NCBI GenBank assembly: GCA_016712345.1
Contig: JADJRH010000011.1
Span: 1,984,001 to 2,048,000 of the forward strand
Source of the DNA: Polyangiaceae bacterium
Lineage (GTDB): Bacteria; Myxococcota_A; Polyangia; Polyangiales; Polyangiaceae
Reading direction: 5' to 3'
Length of the DNA: 64,000 nt
Within the stretch, counting starts at the first letter, position 1, and each line of letters starts with the position of its first letter. The notes under the pieces were generated by a model, which was not told the origin of the DNA, did not search any database, and saw only the letters and a list, made by a program, of their open reading frames with translations. Positions 1 through 8,437 of the stretch are shown here, in pieces. The position numbers were made by a program, and so were the translations under genes.

Positions 1-1871
1 AGCGGCGTGCGTGCCGTTGTGAGTCGAATAAACGCATTTACCGCGCGCCCCGCCATCTCGTGGAGGCGGCGCGCGTCGATGCGCGACTCTTCGAGCGGAA
101 CGCTGGCGTGTTCCGGGAAGGGCGTGCCGCCGATCTCACCGAGGATGTGAGCGACCCATGTGTACTCTTGACTCGGCGCGTGTGCCGCGAGCGCGCGGAG
201 AAGCTTTTGGCGGCGCTCTTCAAGCGATTCGGTTTCAGAAAGCCCGACGAACGTGCGAAACATCTCGCCGAGAAGCGACAACGGTGAAGCGTTTCGCATG
301 GGATCGCCGTGGCCCCACCACACCTCCAGGCTTGGGTGCGCGGTTCGGAGCATGCGAACCACCTCTTGAGCGAGGCGCGATTTGCCGATTCCGGCCGGTC
401 CGGTGATGAGCGCCGCGCGCGCCGTGGATTCTTCAACGGCTGAGGAAAAGAGTGTTTCAATCGACCGCAGTTCAAAGCCGCGGCCGACGATCGGCGTCAC
501 ACGCCCGAGCACCGTTCTCTCGGGTTTTTCGAGCGCGCGACCGGCGACCAGGAGGCGAAGCGTTCCCGCTTCTCGAACGACGAAGCGCGGGGCGATGAGT
601 GCGGAGGTTATTTGATCCATCAAGATCGGAGGCGCTACTTTCGCTTCGCCTGAAAAGACGCGGGAACAACTTTCAAGGAGAAACGCCGCGCGATCGATGG
701 CATCGCCAATCAGGTCGGCGCGCGACAGCTCGGCGCGGCCCGTGGCAATTGCGAGGCAACTGGCGCGCGCAACTTCACGCGCGGAGAGGGCGATTTCTGC
801 GACGTGAGCCGCCTGGTCGGAGACGGGAGCATCGCCCACAACGGTAACGACCAACGTGCCATCGAGCAGCTTGTCGACCCGAGCAATGCTTGGATCTACG
901 AGGATTCGGAGATTGCGTCGAAGCCTGTCCGCGTCCGGCGCTCGAACCAGCAGCACCGAAGCGATACGCAGTTCATCGGTGGTGATGCTGGGACGCGATG
1001 ACGGCGGCTCTTCGTTCTCGTCGTCCGGCGCGCCGCCGCGTTCGGCATCTTCGCCGATTTGGGCCAACGTGCGCGCCACCGTCACAGCGCTCGCCAACCT
1101 TCGATCAGGCTCTTTTTCAAGCAAACGGGAGATGAGTGTTGAAAGGGCTTTGGGAACGTCGGCGCGCTGCAATGGGGGAGGCGGTTCTAAAATGACTTTT
1201 GTCAACACCGCCACGAGCTGTTTGCCGTCGAAGGGCGCTCTGCCCATCAGGGCGCGGTAGAGTACACATCCCAATGAAAACAAATCGGCTCGCCCATCAA
1301 TCGATCGAAGGCCTCGGGCTTGTTCAGGGGCCATGTACGCCGGTGTGCCGACAACAACGCCTGCCGCCGTGACCTCGCTTTCTTCGGAGATCGCGTGATC
1401 GGCGCGAGCGAGTCCAAAGTCAACGAGGGTTGCCTGAGTGATCTTTCCGTCGCGGAGAACAATGTTTCCCGGCTTCACATCGCGATGAATGAGCCTGTGC
1501 GCGTGAAGGGCCGCGAGCGCTTCGGCAACCCGCTGTCCAAGCTGAGCCGTTTCGAGCACCGACAACGTTCCGCGCATCAGGCGTTTTCTCAGGTCCGGCC
1601 CCTCAAGCCATTCCATCACGACGTACGCCGAGCCGTTTGGGGTGATTCCGTGGTCGATATACCGGACAATTGCGGGGTGTTGAATGCGGGCGAGCGTTGC
1701 CGCCTCCCGCTGAAATCGCGTGCGATCGGCGTCTCCGAGCTTGAGGAGCACCTTGATCGCCACGCGCGCGCCCGTGTGCGTATCGCGTCCGGGGTACACC
1801 GTTCCGTTGCCGCCGGCGGATCCCGTTCCTACGATTTCGAACCGGCCTAGGGTGCGCGGCGGGTCTACCAT
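1..1871 (-). CDS. Ser/Thr protein kinase with cyclase-like and AAA ATPase domains (3' end outside window)
   Basis: Read on the - strand from an ATG at 1871, the frame is open to the window edge, so the C-terminus is missing. Residues 1 to about 280 are a Hanks-type kinase: Gly-rich loop GTGSAGGNGTVY, VAIK lysine, catalytic HRDVKPGN, DFG magnesium loop and APEQ. Next comes a weak nucleotide-cyclase-like region (about 300-450), then VLGRVTPIVGR and a P-loop GPAGIGKSRLAQ near residue 490 that starts an AAA/NACHT-like ATPase. This kinase-cyclase-ATPase layout is common in myxobacterial signalling proteins, in which the ATPase and following repeats act as a sensory or scaffolding part. The cyclase-like region looks degenerate, so it is probably structural. 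The gene is divergent from the DUF952/DJ-1 gene across 119 bp. The ligand and substrate cannot be seen. Confidence 0.9.
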   Translation of the reverse strand, partial: MVDPPRTLGRFEIVGTGSAGGNGTVYPGRDTHTGARVAIKVLLKLGDADRTRFQREAATLARIQHPAIVRYIDHGITPNGSAYVVMEWLEGPDLRKRLMRGTLSVLETAQLGQRVAEALAALHAHRLIHRDVKPGNIVLRDGKITQATLVDFGLARADHAISEESEVTAAGVVVGTPAYMAPEQARGLRSIDGRADLFSLGCVLYRALMGRAPFDGKQLVAVLTKVILEPPPPLQRADVPKALSTLISRLLEKEPDRRLASAVTVARTLAQIGEDAERGGAPDDENEEPPSSRPSITTDELRIASVLLVRAPDADRLRRNLRILVDPSIARVDKLLDGTLVVTVVGDAPVSDQAAHVAEIALSAREVARASCLAIATGRAELSRADLIGDAIDRAAFLLESCSRVFSGEAKVAPPILMDQITSALIAPRFVVREAGTLRLLVAGRALEKPERTVLGRVTPIVGRGFELRSIETLFSSAVEESTARAALITGPAGIGKSRLAQEVVRMLRTAHPSLEVWWGHGDPMRNASPLSLLGEMFRTFVGLSETESLEERRQKLLRALAAHAPSQEYTWVAHILGEIGGTPFPEHASVPLEESRIDARRLHEMAGRAVNAFIRLTTARTP

Positions 1872-1990
1872 GGCCAATGCCTCCGAATTGGGGCATTTTT
1901 GATTAAGCCTGATGTTTGAAATGAAAGTCGAGACAAAAAGGGAAACTCGGCGATAACGCCAAAGGGAGCTGAGGTGGTAGGATCGGCGCC

Positions 1991-2887
1991 GTGCGCTTTC
2001 TCTACCATATTGTTCCCCGCGGCACGGATGTTGGCAGCCGGTACGCACCGGCTTCCCTCGTCATGGAGGGTTTCGTTCATTGTTCGTTTCGCGATGAAGT
2101 TCGAGAGAGCGCTCTACTATACTTTCCTCACGACATTGAATTGGAAGTTTTTCGAGTTGACCCACGGCGGCTGGATGTTCCCGTGGAACTCGCGAGTTCT
2201 CCCCGCGGGCCTATGCCGCATGTGCGCGGCTCGATCCCGGCCGACGCGGTGGTAGAGCGCCTTTCGCTCGACGCGCTGGCGCATGCCGCAGATCGGGTGA
2301 CGGGAACGCGATTTGTGTTTGTTGCGTTTGAAAATATGACTCTGCTCGACTTGGTGGGCGCGCTTGACCCCGTGGGTAGAATTGCTTCCATGGGGTTTGA
2401 TCCTTCGGCAAAGGTAGAAGTTGTAGGTGCTACAGATCACTGCGTTTGGAGCTGTGAGGGCGCAACTTTAACGGTCGATCGGGTTCGACCCGACCTGACG
2501 GAGGCCGACGTTGTGATTGTGCCCGGCGGCCTTGGAACCAGAACGTTGGTGAAAGACGAAGAGGTGGTGAGCTGGTTGGGAAGCTTCCCTCATAACCGAC
2601 TCATCGCTTCGGTTTGTACAGGTTCAATGCTTTTGGGTGCGGCGGGTAGATTGAAAGGGAAACGGGCAACTACCCATCATTCCGCCATGTCCGAATTGGC
2701 GAATTACGGTGCTGTCGCCGTGAATGAACGCGTTGTGGATGAAGGTCAACTGGTAACGGCGGGCGGGGTTTCGTGCGCTCTGGACTTAGGAATGCACATT
2801 GTGCGCAGGTTTGAAGGTCAGGCTACAGCTGAGAAGATCGCCGCGCAAATGCAGCTGCCCCCGGAGTTTGGGCGGCGCGCTGTTTAG
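1991..2887 (+). CDS. DUF952 - DJ-1/PfpI fusion protein
   Basis: 298 aa from a GTG start. Residues 1 to about 100 (YHIVPRG, MEGFVHCSF, LDVPVELA) match the DUF952 fold, a small domain of unknown function. Residues about 108-298 are a DJ-1/PfpI class I glutamine-amidotransferase-like domain: FENMTLLDLVGALDP opening strand, VVIVPGGLG, and the nucleophile elbow SVCTGSMLLGAAG with its Cys, followed by KRATTHHSA. The second part resembles the sensory half of AraC-type DJ-1 regulators, but no helix-turn-helix follows. The two domains are normally separate proteins. Function is unknown; hydrolase, isomerase-like or ligand-sensing roles are all possible. It ends 22 bp from the convergent lipoprotein gene. 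Confidence 0.8.
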   Translation: MRFLYHIVPRGTDVGSRYAPASLVMEGFVHCSFRDEVRESALLYFPHDIELEVFRVDPRRLDVPVELASSPRGPMPHVRGSIPADAVVERLSLDALAHAADRVTGTRFVFVAFENMTLLDLVGALDPVGRIASMGFDPSAKVEVVGATDHCVWSCEGATLTVDRVRPDLTEADVVIVPGGLGTRTLVKDEEVVSWLGSFPHNRLIASVCTGSMLLGAAGRLKGKRATTHHSAMSELANYGAVAVNERVVDEGQLVTAGGVSCALDLGMHIVRRFEGQATAEKIAAQMQLPPEFGRRAV

Positions 2888-2909
2888 TGCACTGCCACCG
2901 CTTCTTTTT

Positions 2910-3548
2910 TCATTCGTGCGGGTAAGAGGCGCAGGTGGTTGTATTGCACAACATGGAGTACGTTTGGCCGTGGGGCTCCTGGGGGTCACCCACGAAGCGA
3001 ATGCCGCCCGGAGATTTGTTTCCGCACCCTTGAAGCACCTCCAAATCGGCGGTTTTGTCGGTGCTGCTTACCACACAAAAACCGTGGAGGGGTTGACCGT
3101 TGACTTCAACCGAGTCGGTGGGGTTGCTCCGGCACTCTTCACCTTCGGCTTCAGTCAACTGGACAACTTCGCAAAAGCAGTTGTAGTTGGGTAGATCGGG
3201 GTTGGCTTTCAGCTCGTCCACCAATGATTGCCGAATGGAGTTCACTTCTGTTCTACCCTTGTCGCAGTTGCATTCATCATCCATCCTCCCTTCAACAATG
3301 ACGCATGGGTAGGCTCCTGAAACATCGCCTACGGGAACGCGGGGGAGGCACTGAACGCTGAGTTCGACGTTGGAACCGCCGGAGCTTGACTCGGGTAGAG
3401 TGAGAAACTCATGCCACTGTTCCGACGGGCACGGTAATCCACCTCCTGAGCCACGCTCAGTGACTTGAGATTCACACCCTGTCAGGTTGGAAAGGAGCCA
3501 GAGAGACGCCGCGGAAAACAGGACGAAGCGAAGCGGAGGGGTTGTCAT
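2910..3548 (-). CDS. Cys-rich lipoprotein, hypothetical
   Basis: 212 aa if started at the ATG at 3548. The frame is open further upstream, but only this start gives a normal lipoprotein signal peptide: basic-poor n-region, hydrophobic FVLFSAASLWLLSN and lipobox LTGC. The mature part is hydrophilic with about a dozen cysteines (CNCDKG, YNCFCEVV, LCNTTTCASY), so it is likely disulphide-rich and outer-membrane or periplasm anchored. No family was recognised. It converges with the DUF952/DJ-1 gene. Confidence 0.75.
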   Translation of the reverse strand: MTTPPLRFVLFSAASLWLLSNLTGCESQVTERGSGGGLPCPSEQWHEFLTLPESSSGGSNVELSVQCLPRVPVGDVSGAYPCVIVEGRMDDECNCDKGRTEVNSIRQSLVDELKANPDLPNYNCFCEVVQLTEAEGEECRSNPTDSVEVNGQPLHGFCVVSSTDKTADLEVLQGCGNKSPGGIRFVGDPQEPHGQTYSMLCNTTTCASYPHE

Positions 3549-3880
3549 GTTGCTACCAGCAGCAAGTTCAATGCCCAGGTGTATGCTCGGGTATCTGCGC
3601 GGAAAGCGCGGAATTTTGAAACCGATTTTTGCAAACCGGGTTGGCGCCATTTCGCTTTCAAACCACGAAGGTTGGCGGGGGCCCCCCGCGGCCGCGCGGA
3701 GCGAAGCGAGCACGGACGCTTGGGGGGCCGGGGCGCGGAGCCGTGGCGAGCAGAGTGAGTTGATTGTCGGCAGGGATGGGTAGATTTGGAGAGCGCTGAT
3801 GGGAAGCGGCGAACGCGCCCCATTGGGGGGCAGCAAATGGGTTGGAAGAGTTGGCCCGGGGTTGGGCGTTTAGGTAGGCA
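3549..3880. other. Intergenic region with GC-rich dyads
   Basis: No credible gene. Around 3677-3745 it holds a run of short GC-rich dyads (for example ggggccccccgcgg and gcggagcgaagcgagc) able to form stem-loops. Similar GC-rich stem-loop stretches recur near 19.4, 21.85 and 38.0 kb. It must hold the divergent promoters of the two flanking exported-protein genes, but no clear -35/-10 was identified. Confidence 0.5.
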
Positions 3881-4573
3881 ATGTGGATGTTTGCTGGCAA
3901 ATTGGGCCCGACGTGGGGAGTCTTGGCGGCGGCGTTTTGTGCGGCCGTGGGCTGGAGTGGAGCGGCACAGGCCGACGTGGTGACGTTTGGCGGGTCGTGT
4001 GGAAGGTCAACCGACGTGATCCAGTGGACACCGCAAAAAGGTCCAATTGCGAGGTATGTGGCTACCCAGTTTGTAAACAGTCAACAAACGGGGATATGGA
4101 TGGCGCTTGGAACCACGAAAACGGCTTTTTGGACGGCGGAAGGTCGCATTCCAAATGATGCGTGTGACACGTGCAGCACGTTGTCGATTGTGGAGACAAC
4201 GTTCACGGGCAAACGAACGCGACACGTTGTGTTGAGTGAAAAAGAGCACTCTACCATTGGGGACAACACCGTGGCCCTTCAGGCGTACGTGCTTAAAAAA
4301 CTTTGGAAGTTGGCGGAGGTGAAAACCTGGCCTGTCACCCAGTTGAAACAGGATTATACAATTGCGAAAGGTCAGGTTTCGGCGTCGGCTCCGGACAAGG
4401 AACCGCCGTATTCAGCATTTGTAAAAACCAAGGCGGGGGCGGAGATCAAATACGATATGCCGGCCTCCACCGAGATGTGTTGGTGCATTTTTGACTGGCG
4501 TGGGAAGGTGACGAAACAGGTGAGTCTCCCGCCGGCTCAAAGTGCCGAATTGGCCAAGGGTAAGGCTGACTGA
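3881..4573 (+). CDS. Exported hypothetical protein
   Basis: 230 aa. The N-terminus has a Sec signal peptide: Lys at residue 7, hydrophobic WGVLAAAFCAAVGWSG and a signal-peptidase I site after AQA (AAQADVV). There is no lipobox, so the protein should be soluble periplasmic or secreted. The mature part has paired cysteines (DACDTC, MCWC) and no motif known to me. A second in-frame ATG two codons later is an equally possible start. The next gene starts 55 bp downstream on the same strand. Confidence 0.7.
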   Translation: MWMFAGKLGPTWGVLAAAFCAAVGWSGAAQADVVTFGGSCGRSTDVIQWTPQKGPIARYVATQFVNSQQTGIWMALGTTKTAFWTAEGRIPNDACDTCSTLSIVETTFTGKRTRHVVLSEKEHSTIGDNTVALQAYVLKKLWKLAEVKTWPVTQLKQDYTIAKGQVSASAPDKEPPYSAFVKTKAGAEIKYDMPASTEMCWCIFDWRGKVTKQVSLPPAQSAELAKGKAD

Positions 4574-4628
4574 ATTGGGCTCCGCGCGAGAGATGGAGTG
4601 CGGGCGAGCGTGGTAGTGTCGCGGCGAA

Positions 4629-6017
4629 ATGTCGGACGGCGAAGGCTCCGAGCGCGAGAGTACACAAGACGGCGAGACAAACTCAAGCCGGGGTGGCAAA
4701 GAAGACTCACGCGGGCGGGATGAAAAGAACGGGGGTGCGGGCGGGCGCGAGGCGGCGCTGCGACGGAAGATCGCGCTGGGCTTGTACGTGCTCGTGACGA
4801 CCGCGTGTTTTTTGACGGCGGCGCCGGAGAGACTGCGTGTACACACGCCTGCCAACCACTTTGCGTTGCTTGCGGAGGCGTGGCTGAACGGGCGGCTCGA
4901 TTTGGGGGGACCGCCGCCTGTGTACACAGGCAACAACGACTTTGCGTATTACGACGACAAGCACTTTGTGAGTTTTCCGCCTTTTCCGGCGGTGATTTTG
5001 CTGCCTTTCGTAAAGCTCGCGGGTGGGGCGGAAAAGTTAAAAGACGGTCAGGTGTTTCTGTGGTTTGCGGGGATCGGGCCGGTGTTTTTGTTTTTTGCGC
5101 TGGAGCGCCTCAGAGCCTGCGGGCGGAGCGCTCGAAGCATGATCGAGAACGCGGCGCTCGCAGCGGTGTTTGCGCTGGGGACGGTGTATTGGTTTGTTGC
5201 GGTTCAAGGAACGGTTTGGTTTGCGGCGCACGTGATTGGGGTGCTGCTCGCGTGTGTGTACATTTTCGCGGCGATTGAAGCGCATCGTCCGGTGCTTGCG
5301 GGGGCTGCGCTTGTGCTGGGGTTTGCGACGCGGACGCCGCTCGCGCTGATGGGTTTTTTGTTTTTGTTTGAAGCGTGGGAGGCGAGCCGCAGTGAGGGCG
5401 ACGAGCGTTGGAAGTGGCTCGGAAAGCGCGTGGCTTTGTTTGGTGTACCCATTGTGTTGGGGCTCGCGCTTGTGGCGTGGCACAACCGCGCGAGGTTTGG
5501 TGATGCGTTTGAAATGGGGCACCGCTACCTGACGGTTGTGTGGCGCGGACGAATTGAAAAATGGGGGCTGTTTTCGTACCACTATTTGGGGCGCAATTTG
5601 GCGGTGATGCTGACGAGTTTGCCGTACACAAAGACGGCGGCGGCTCCGTTTCAAGTGAATGGGCACGGACTCGCTTTGTGGGTGACGACGCCTGTGTACG
5701 CATGGGCTTTGTGGCCGAAACAGACGGGGCGATTTTTTTGGTCGGTTGCGGCCACTGCCGGGGCGATCGCGTTGCTCGATTTGATGTACCAAAACTCGGG
5801 TTGGGTGCAGTTTGGTTACCGGTTTTCGTGCGACTTTGCGCCGCTTGTGTTTGTGCTGATCGCCATGGGCGGTCGGTCGTTCAAAGCGCCTTTTTGGGTG
5901 CTCGCTGCGTGGGGGATTTTGGTGAACGGATTTGGCGCGTTGACGTTTGATCGGGCAGGGTCGAACAGGTTTTACTTTGTCGACCCGAGCCAGAGAATTT
6001 TGCATCAACCGGATTAG
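4629..6017 (+). CDS. Polytopic membrane protein, GT-C glycosyltransferase-like
   Basis: 462 aa. A charged, low-complexity cytoplasmic head (residues 1-45, rich in Ser/Gly/Glu/Arg) is followed by about ten hydrophobic segments. The first periplasmic loop (residues about 75-120: HFALLAEAWLNGRLDL, DDKHFVSFPPFPAVILLP) has the acidic/aromatic look of GT-C polyprenyl-phosphate-dependent mannosyl- or arabinosyltransferases. The family suggests transfer of a sugar from a lipid-linked donor on the outer face of the inner membrane. Neither donor nor acceptor can be inferred, and the GT-C call rests on topology and loop character only. Confidence 0.65.
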   Translation: MSDGEGSERESTQDGETNSSRGGKEDSRGRDEKNGGAGGREAALRRKIALGLYVLVTTACFLTAAPERLRVHTPANHFALLAEAWLNGRLDLGGPPPVYTGNNDFAYYDDKHFVSFPPFPAVILLPFVKLAGGAEKLKDGQVFLWFAGIGPVFLFFALERLRACGRSARSMIENAALAAVFALGTVYWFVAVQGTVWFAAHVIGVLLACVYIFAAIEAHRPVLAGAALVLGFATRTPLALMGFLFLFEAWEASRSEGDERWKWLGKRVALFGVPIVLGLALVAWHNRARFGDAFEMGHRYLTVVWRGRIEKWGLFSYHYLGRNLAVMLTSLPYTKTAAAPFQVNGHGLALWVTTPVYAWALWPKQTGRFFWSVAATAGAIALLDLMYQNSGWVQFGYRFSCDFAPLVFVLIAMGGRSFKAPFWVLAAWGILVNGFGALTFDRAGSNRFYFVDPSQRILHQPD

Positions 6018-6082
6018 CTTTGCTCGTTTGGGGTTGCTTGAAGGACGAATCTGCGTATGCTCCGCGCCCTTTCGCGCCGCCC

Positions 6083-6943
6083 ATGACCCCTCTTTTTACA
6101 GTTACTGTTCACGACATCGACTCGGGCGGTTTGGCGCGCGCTTTTGAGCTGCCGGTCGCATGGCTCGCGCGTGTGCTCGACGATACAGATGTTGAGGCGA
6201 CAGAGCCGGGTCATGCCGACGTTCGGCTGTCGCGTTCAGGCAGTGATGTGGTTGTGCGCGGTACCGCCAAAGCCGCGCTGATGTTGCCGTGCGCGCGCTG
6301 CTTGGCGCCGACGCATCACTCGGTGACGGGTGAGCTTTCGCTGGTGTTGCGGCCCGCGCGGGTCGAGCACGCGACTACAAAAGGTGCGTCGCACGGCGGT
6401 CATGGGGCGAAGGCGTCGCACGCGGCCGCCAAAGACGGCTCGAAGAAAAGCGGAAAAGACGGCAAAGACGCTTCAAAAAATGGAGCGCACCGGCGGCCGG
6501 CCGAAGAGGACGAATACGAATTCACTTCCGAAGAAGCCGATCAAGATGTGTACGACGGTGAAACGGTTGTTCTCGACGACTTCCTCCGCGAGGCCTTGCT
6601 CCTTGAGGTGCCGAGCTTTCCCTTGTGCTCGGAGGATTGTCCGGGTATCAGGCCCGCGCAACGAAACGAGCCGCAAAGTCCCATGGATCCGAGGCTCGTG
6701 CCGCTTGCAGCGCTGAAAACAAAACTTGCTCTCGCGCAGGGCCCGTCGTCTGAATCGGCGACGAATCCCGAAGGCGGCGAGAGCAAACCGGGCGAAAAGC
6801 GAATGGAGCCCGTTCGATCGTCGCCGCGACCGGCGGCTCGACCAAGACTTCAAGCGCACCGTACAAAGGGCGCTCTCGGCGCCAAAACAGCGTCGAAAAA
6901 AGCCAAATCAAAAGCGGCGGATAGCCGCAAAAAAGCGAAGTAA
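6083..6943 (+). CDS. yceD: DUF177 / YceD-family protein
   Basis: 286 aa from the ATG at 6083; a longer in-frame start at 6020 would run into the preceding gene's end region. The DUF177 fold is shown by ALMLPCARCLAP (residues about 70-81), the acidic stretch EEDEYEFTSEEADQDVYDGE, the strand VVLDDFLREALLLEVPSFPLC and the second Cys pair CSEDCPG. This family sits immediately before rpmF in many bacteria and affects 23S rRNA/large-subunit accumulation. Two features are unusual: a roughly 40-residue Lys/Ser/Gly/His-rich insert between the halves, and a basic C-terminal tail of some 80 residues rich in Lys, Arg and Ala. A nucleic-acid-binding role for the tail is inference. Confidence 0.85.
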   Translation: MTPLFTVTVHDIDSGGLARAFELPVAWLARVLDDTDVEATEPGHADVRLSRSGSDVVVRGTAKAALMLPCARCLAPTHHSVTGELSLVLRPARVEHATTKGASHGGHGAKASHAAAKDGSKKSGKDGKDASKNGAHRRPAEEDEYEFTSEEADQDVYDGETVVLDDFLREALLLEVPSFPLCSEDCPGIRPAQRNEPQSPMDPRLVPLAALKTKLALAQGPSSESATNPEGGESKPGEKRMEPVRSSPRPAARPRLQAHRTKGALGAKTASKKAKSKAADSRKKAK

Positions 6944-6963
6944 AAGAGCGAGGTAGTTTCGTC

Positions 6964-7164
6964 ATGGCCGTCCCGAAGAGGAAAACCACTCCCAACAAGC
7001 GCAACATGCGCCGCGCGAACCACGACAAAGTCACGCCGGTGCAGCTTGTGCCCTGCGACCATTGCAGCGCGCCGACGTTGCCGCACCGCGCGTGCAGCTC
7101 GTGCGGTCACTACAAGGGTCGCAAAGTGGTGTCGCAAAAAGTCGACGCCGCCTCCGAGAGCTGA
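6964..7164 (+). CDS. rpmF: 50S ribosomal protein L32
   Basis: 66 aa, beginning MAVPKRKTTPNKRNMRRANH, the standard L32 start. It has a zinc-ribbon pair CDHC and CSSCG and then GHYKGRKVV. It lies 20 bp after yceD, the usual order, so the two are probably co-transcribed. The 203 bp downstream hold no gene but include a GTGTACAC site at 7229 and a small GC-rich dyad. The plsX gene that often follows rpmF is absent here. Confidence 0.97.
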   Translation: MAVPKRKTTPNKRNMRRANHDKVTPVQLVPCDHCSAPTLPHRACSSCGHYKGRKVVSQKVDAASES

Positions 7165-7367
7165 TCCCGAAATATCGTCGAGAGCGAATGTAGAGTCGCG
7201 GGCAACCCGTCCGCGACAGCATTTGTTTGTGTACACATTCGTCGGTGAACGTGCATTTCGGGCGCGGCCTTTTTTACCGCGGTGCCGCGTCGGGATTGTG
7301 AACGCGCCGAGTCGGCCGCGCCGTCGCGACGAACACGCGCGCCGAGATGAGATAAGGTCGGCCTTCG

Positions 7368-8366
7368 ATGAATACTGCTGCCATCTCACCCAAAACCCGC
7401 ATTCTGGGCACCGGTCGGTACGTGCCCGAAAAGGTTGTGTCGAACGTCGACTTGGAAAAAGTCGTGGACACATCCGATGCGTGGATCACGGAGCGCACGG
7501 GGATCAGGCGGCGTCACATGGCGGCCGACGGGGAAGTGACGAGTGACATGGCGGCGGGGGCCGGGCGGGCAGCGTTGCAAGCGGCCGGGCTGAACGTGGC
7601 CGACCTCGACTTGATTATTGTGGGCACGGTCACGCCCGACTCGCCGACGCCGTCGTGCGCTTCGCTCGTTCAACAGAAGCTCGGCGCGGAGGAGATCCCG
7701 GCATTTGATATTTCGGCGGCGTGCGCGGGGTTTATTTACGGCGTGACGATTGCGGATCAGTTTATTCGATCGGGAAATGCAAACTGCGTGCTGGTGATCG
7801 GTGTGGAGCTTTTGTCTCGCATCCTGAACTGGGGCGATCGCACAACGTGTGTACTCTTCGGCGACGGGGCGGGTGCGGTGGTGCTTGGCCAGTCGAAAAA
7901 CGGCGCGGGCATTTTGGCAACGCAGCTTTTTACGGACGGATCCCTTGCGGGCGCATTGCACATTCCGGCGGGCGGTTCGGCCGAACCTTACCAAAGCGAG
8001 GGGATTGGGCGGCAACGGCACAAAGTACACATGAGCGGCTCCGAGGTGTTTAAGACGGCGGTGAAAAATCTCACGTCGGCTTCGACCGCGGCCGTGAAGG
8101 CTTCGGGCTTGAAGAGCACCGATATCGACTGGGTTGTGGCGCACCAGGCCAACATGAGAATTCTCGATCAAGTGGCCACGCGGCTTGGCTTTCCGCTAAG
8201 TAAGTTTGTTTTGAACATTGAGGAGTACGGAAACACGTCGAGCGCTTCGATTCCGATCGCGCTCGATGAGGCTGTGCGCGACGGGCGCATCAAGTCTGGG
8301 CAAAACGTGCTGATGTGCGCTCTCGGTGCGGGCATTTCATGGGGTTCAGCCGTGGTTCGCATGTGA
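7368..8366 (+). CDS. fabH: Beta-ketoacyl-ACP synthase III
   Basis: 332 aa. It condenses acetyl-CoA (or a branched acyl-CoA) with malonyl-ACP to start type II fatty-acid synthesis. The Cys-His-Asn triad is visible: DISAACAGFIYG (Cys), WVVAHQANMRI (His) and IEEYGNTSSASI (Asn). The N-terminus SPKTRILGTGRYVPEKVV is standard. It is the first gene of a fabH-fabD-fabG-acpP-fabF run. Primer specificity cannot be read from the sequence. Confidence 0.97.
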   Translation: MNTAAISPKTRILGTGRYVPEKVVSNVDLEKVVDTSDAWITERTGIRRRHMAADGEVTSDMAAGAGRAALQAAGLNVADLDLIIVGTVTPDSPTPSCASLVQQKLGAEEIPAFDISAACAGFIYGVTIADQFIRSGNANCVLVIGVELLSRILNWGDRTTCVLFGDGAGAVVLGQSKNGAGILATQLFTDGSLAGALHIPAGGSAEPYQSEGIGRQRHKVHMSGSEVFKTAVKNLTSASTAAVKASGLKSTDIDWVVAHQANMRILDQVATRLGFPLSKFVLNIEEYGNTSSASIPIALDEAVRDGRIKSGQNVLMCALGAGISWGSAVVRM

Positions 8367-8437
8367 ACGATGCGCGCGCCGCTCAATGTCCAAACGATAG
8401 AAGTTCATCTCTCGACGAATTGTGGTAAGCGCGCCGC

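Noticed and set aside
5037..6008. 323-aa open frame antisense to the GT-C-like gene
   Set aside because: Composition (Arg, His, Pro, Lys-rich) is that of an antisense shadow in high-GC DNA; the + strand protein has coherent membrane segments.
7165..7367. Possible missing plsX or leader gene between rpmF and fabH
   Set aside because: The gap is only about 200 bp and holds no frame of credible composition. plsX must lie elsewhere or be absent.
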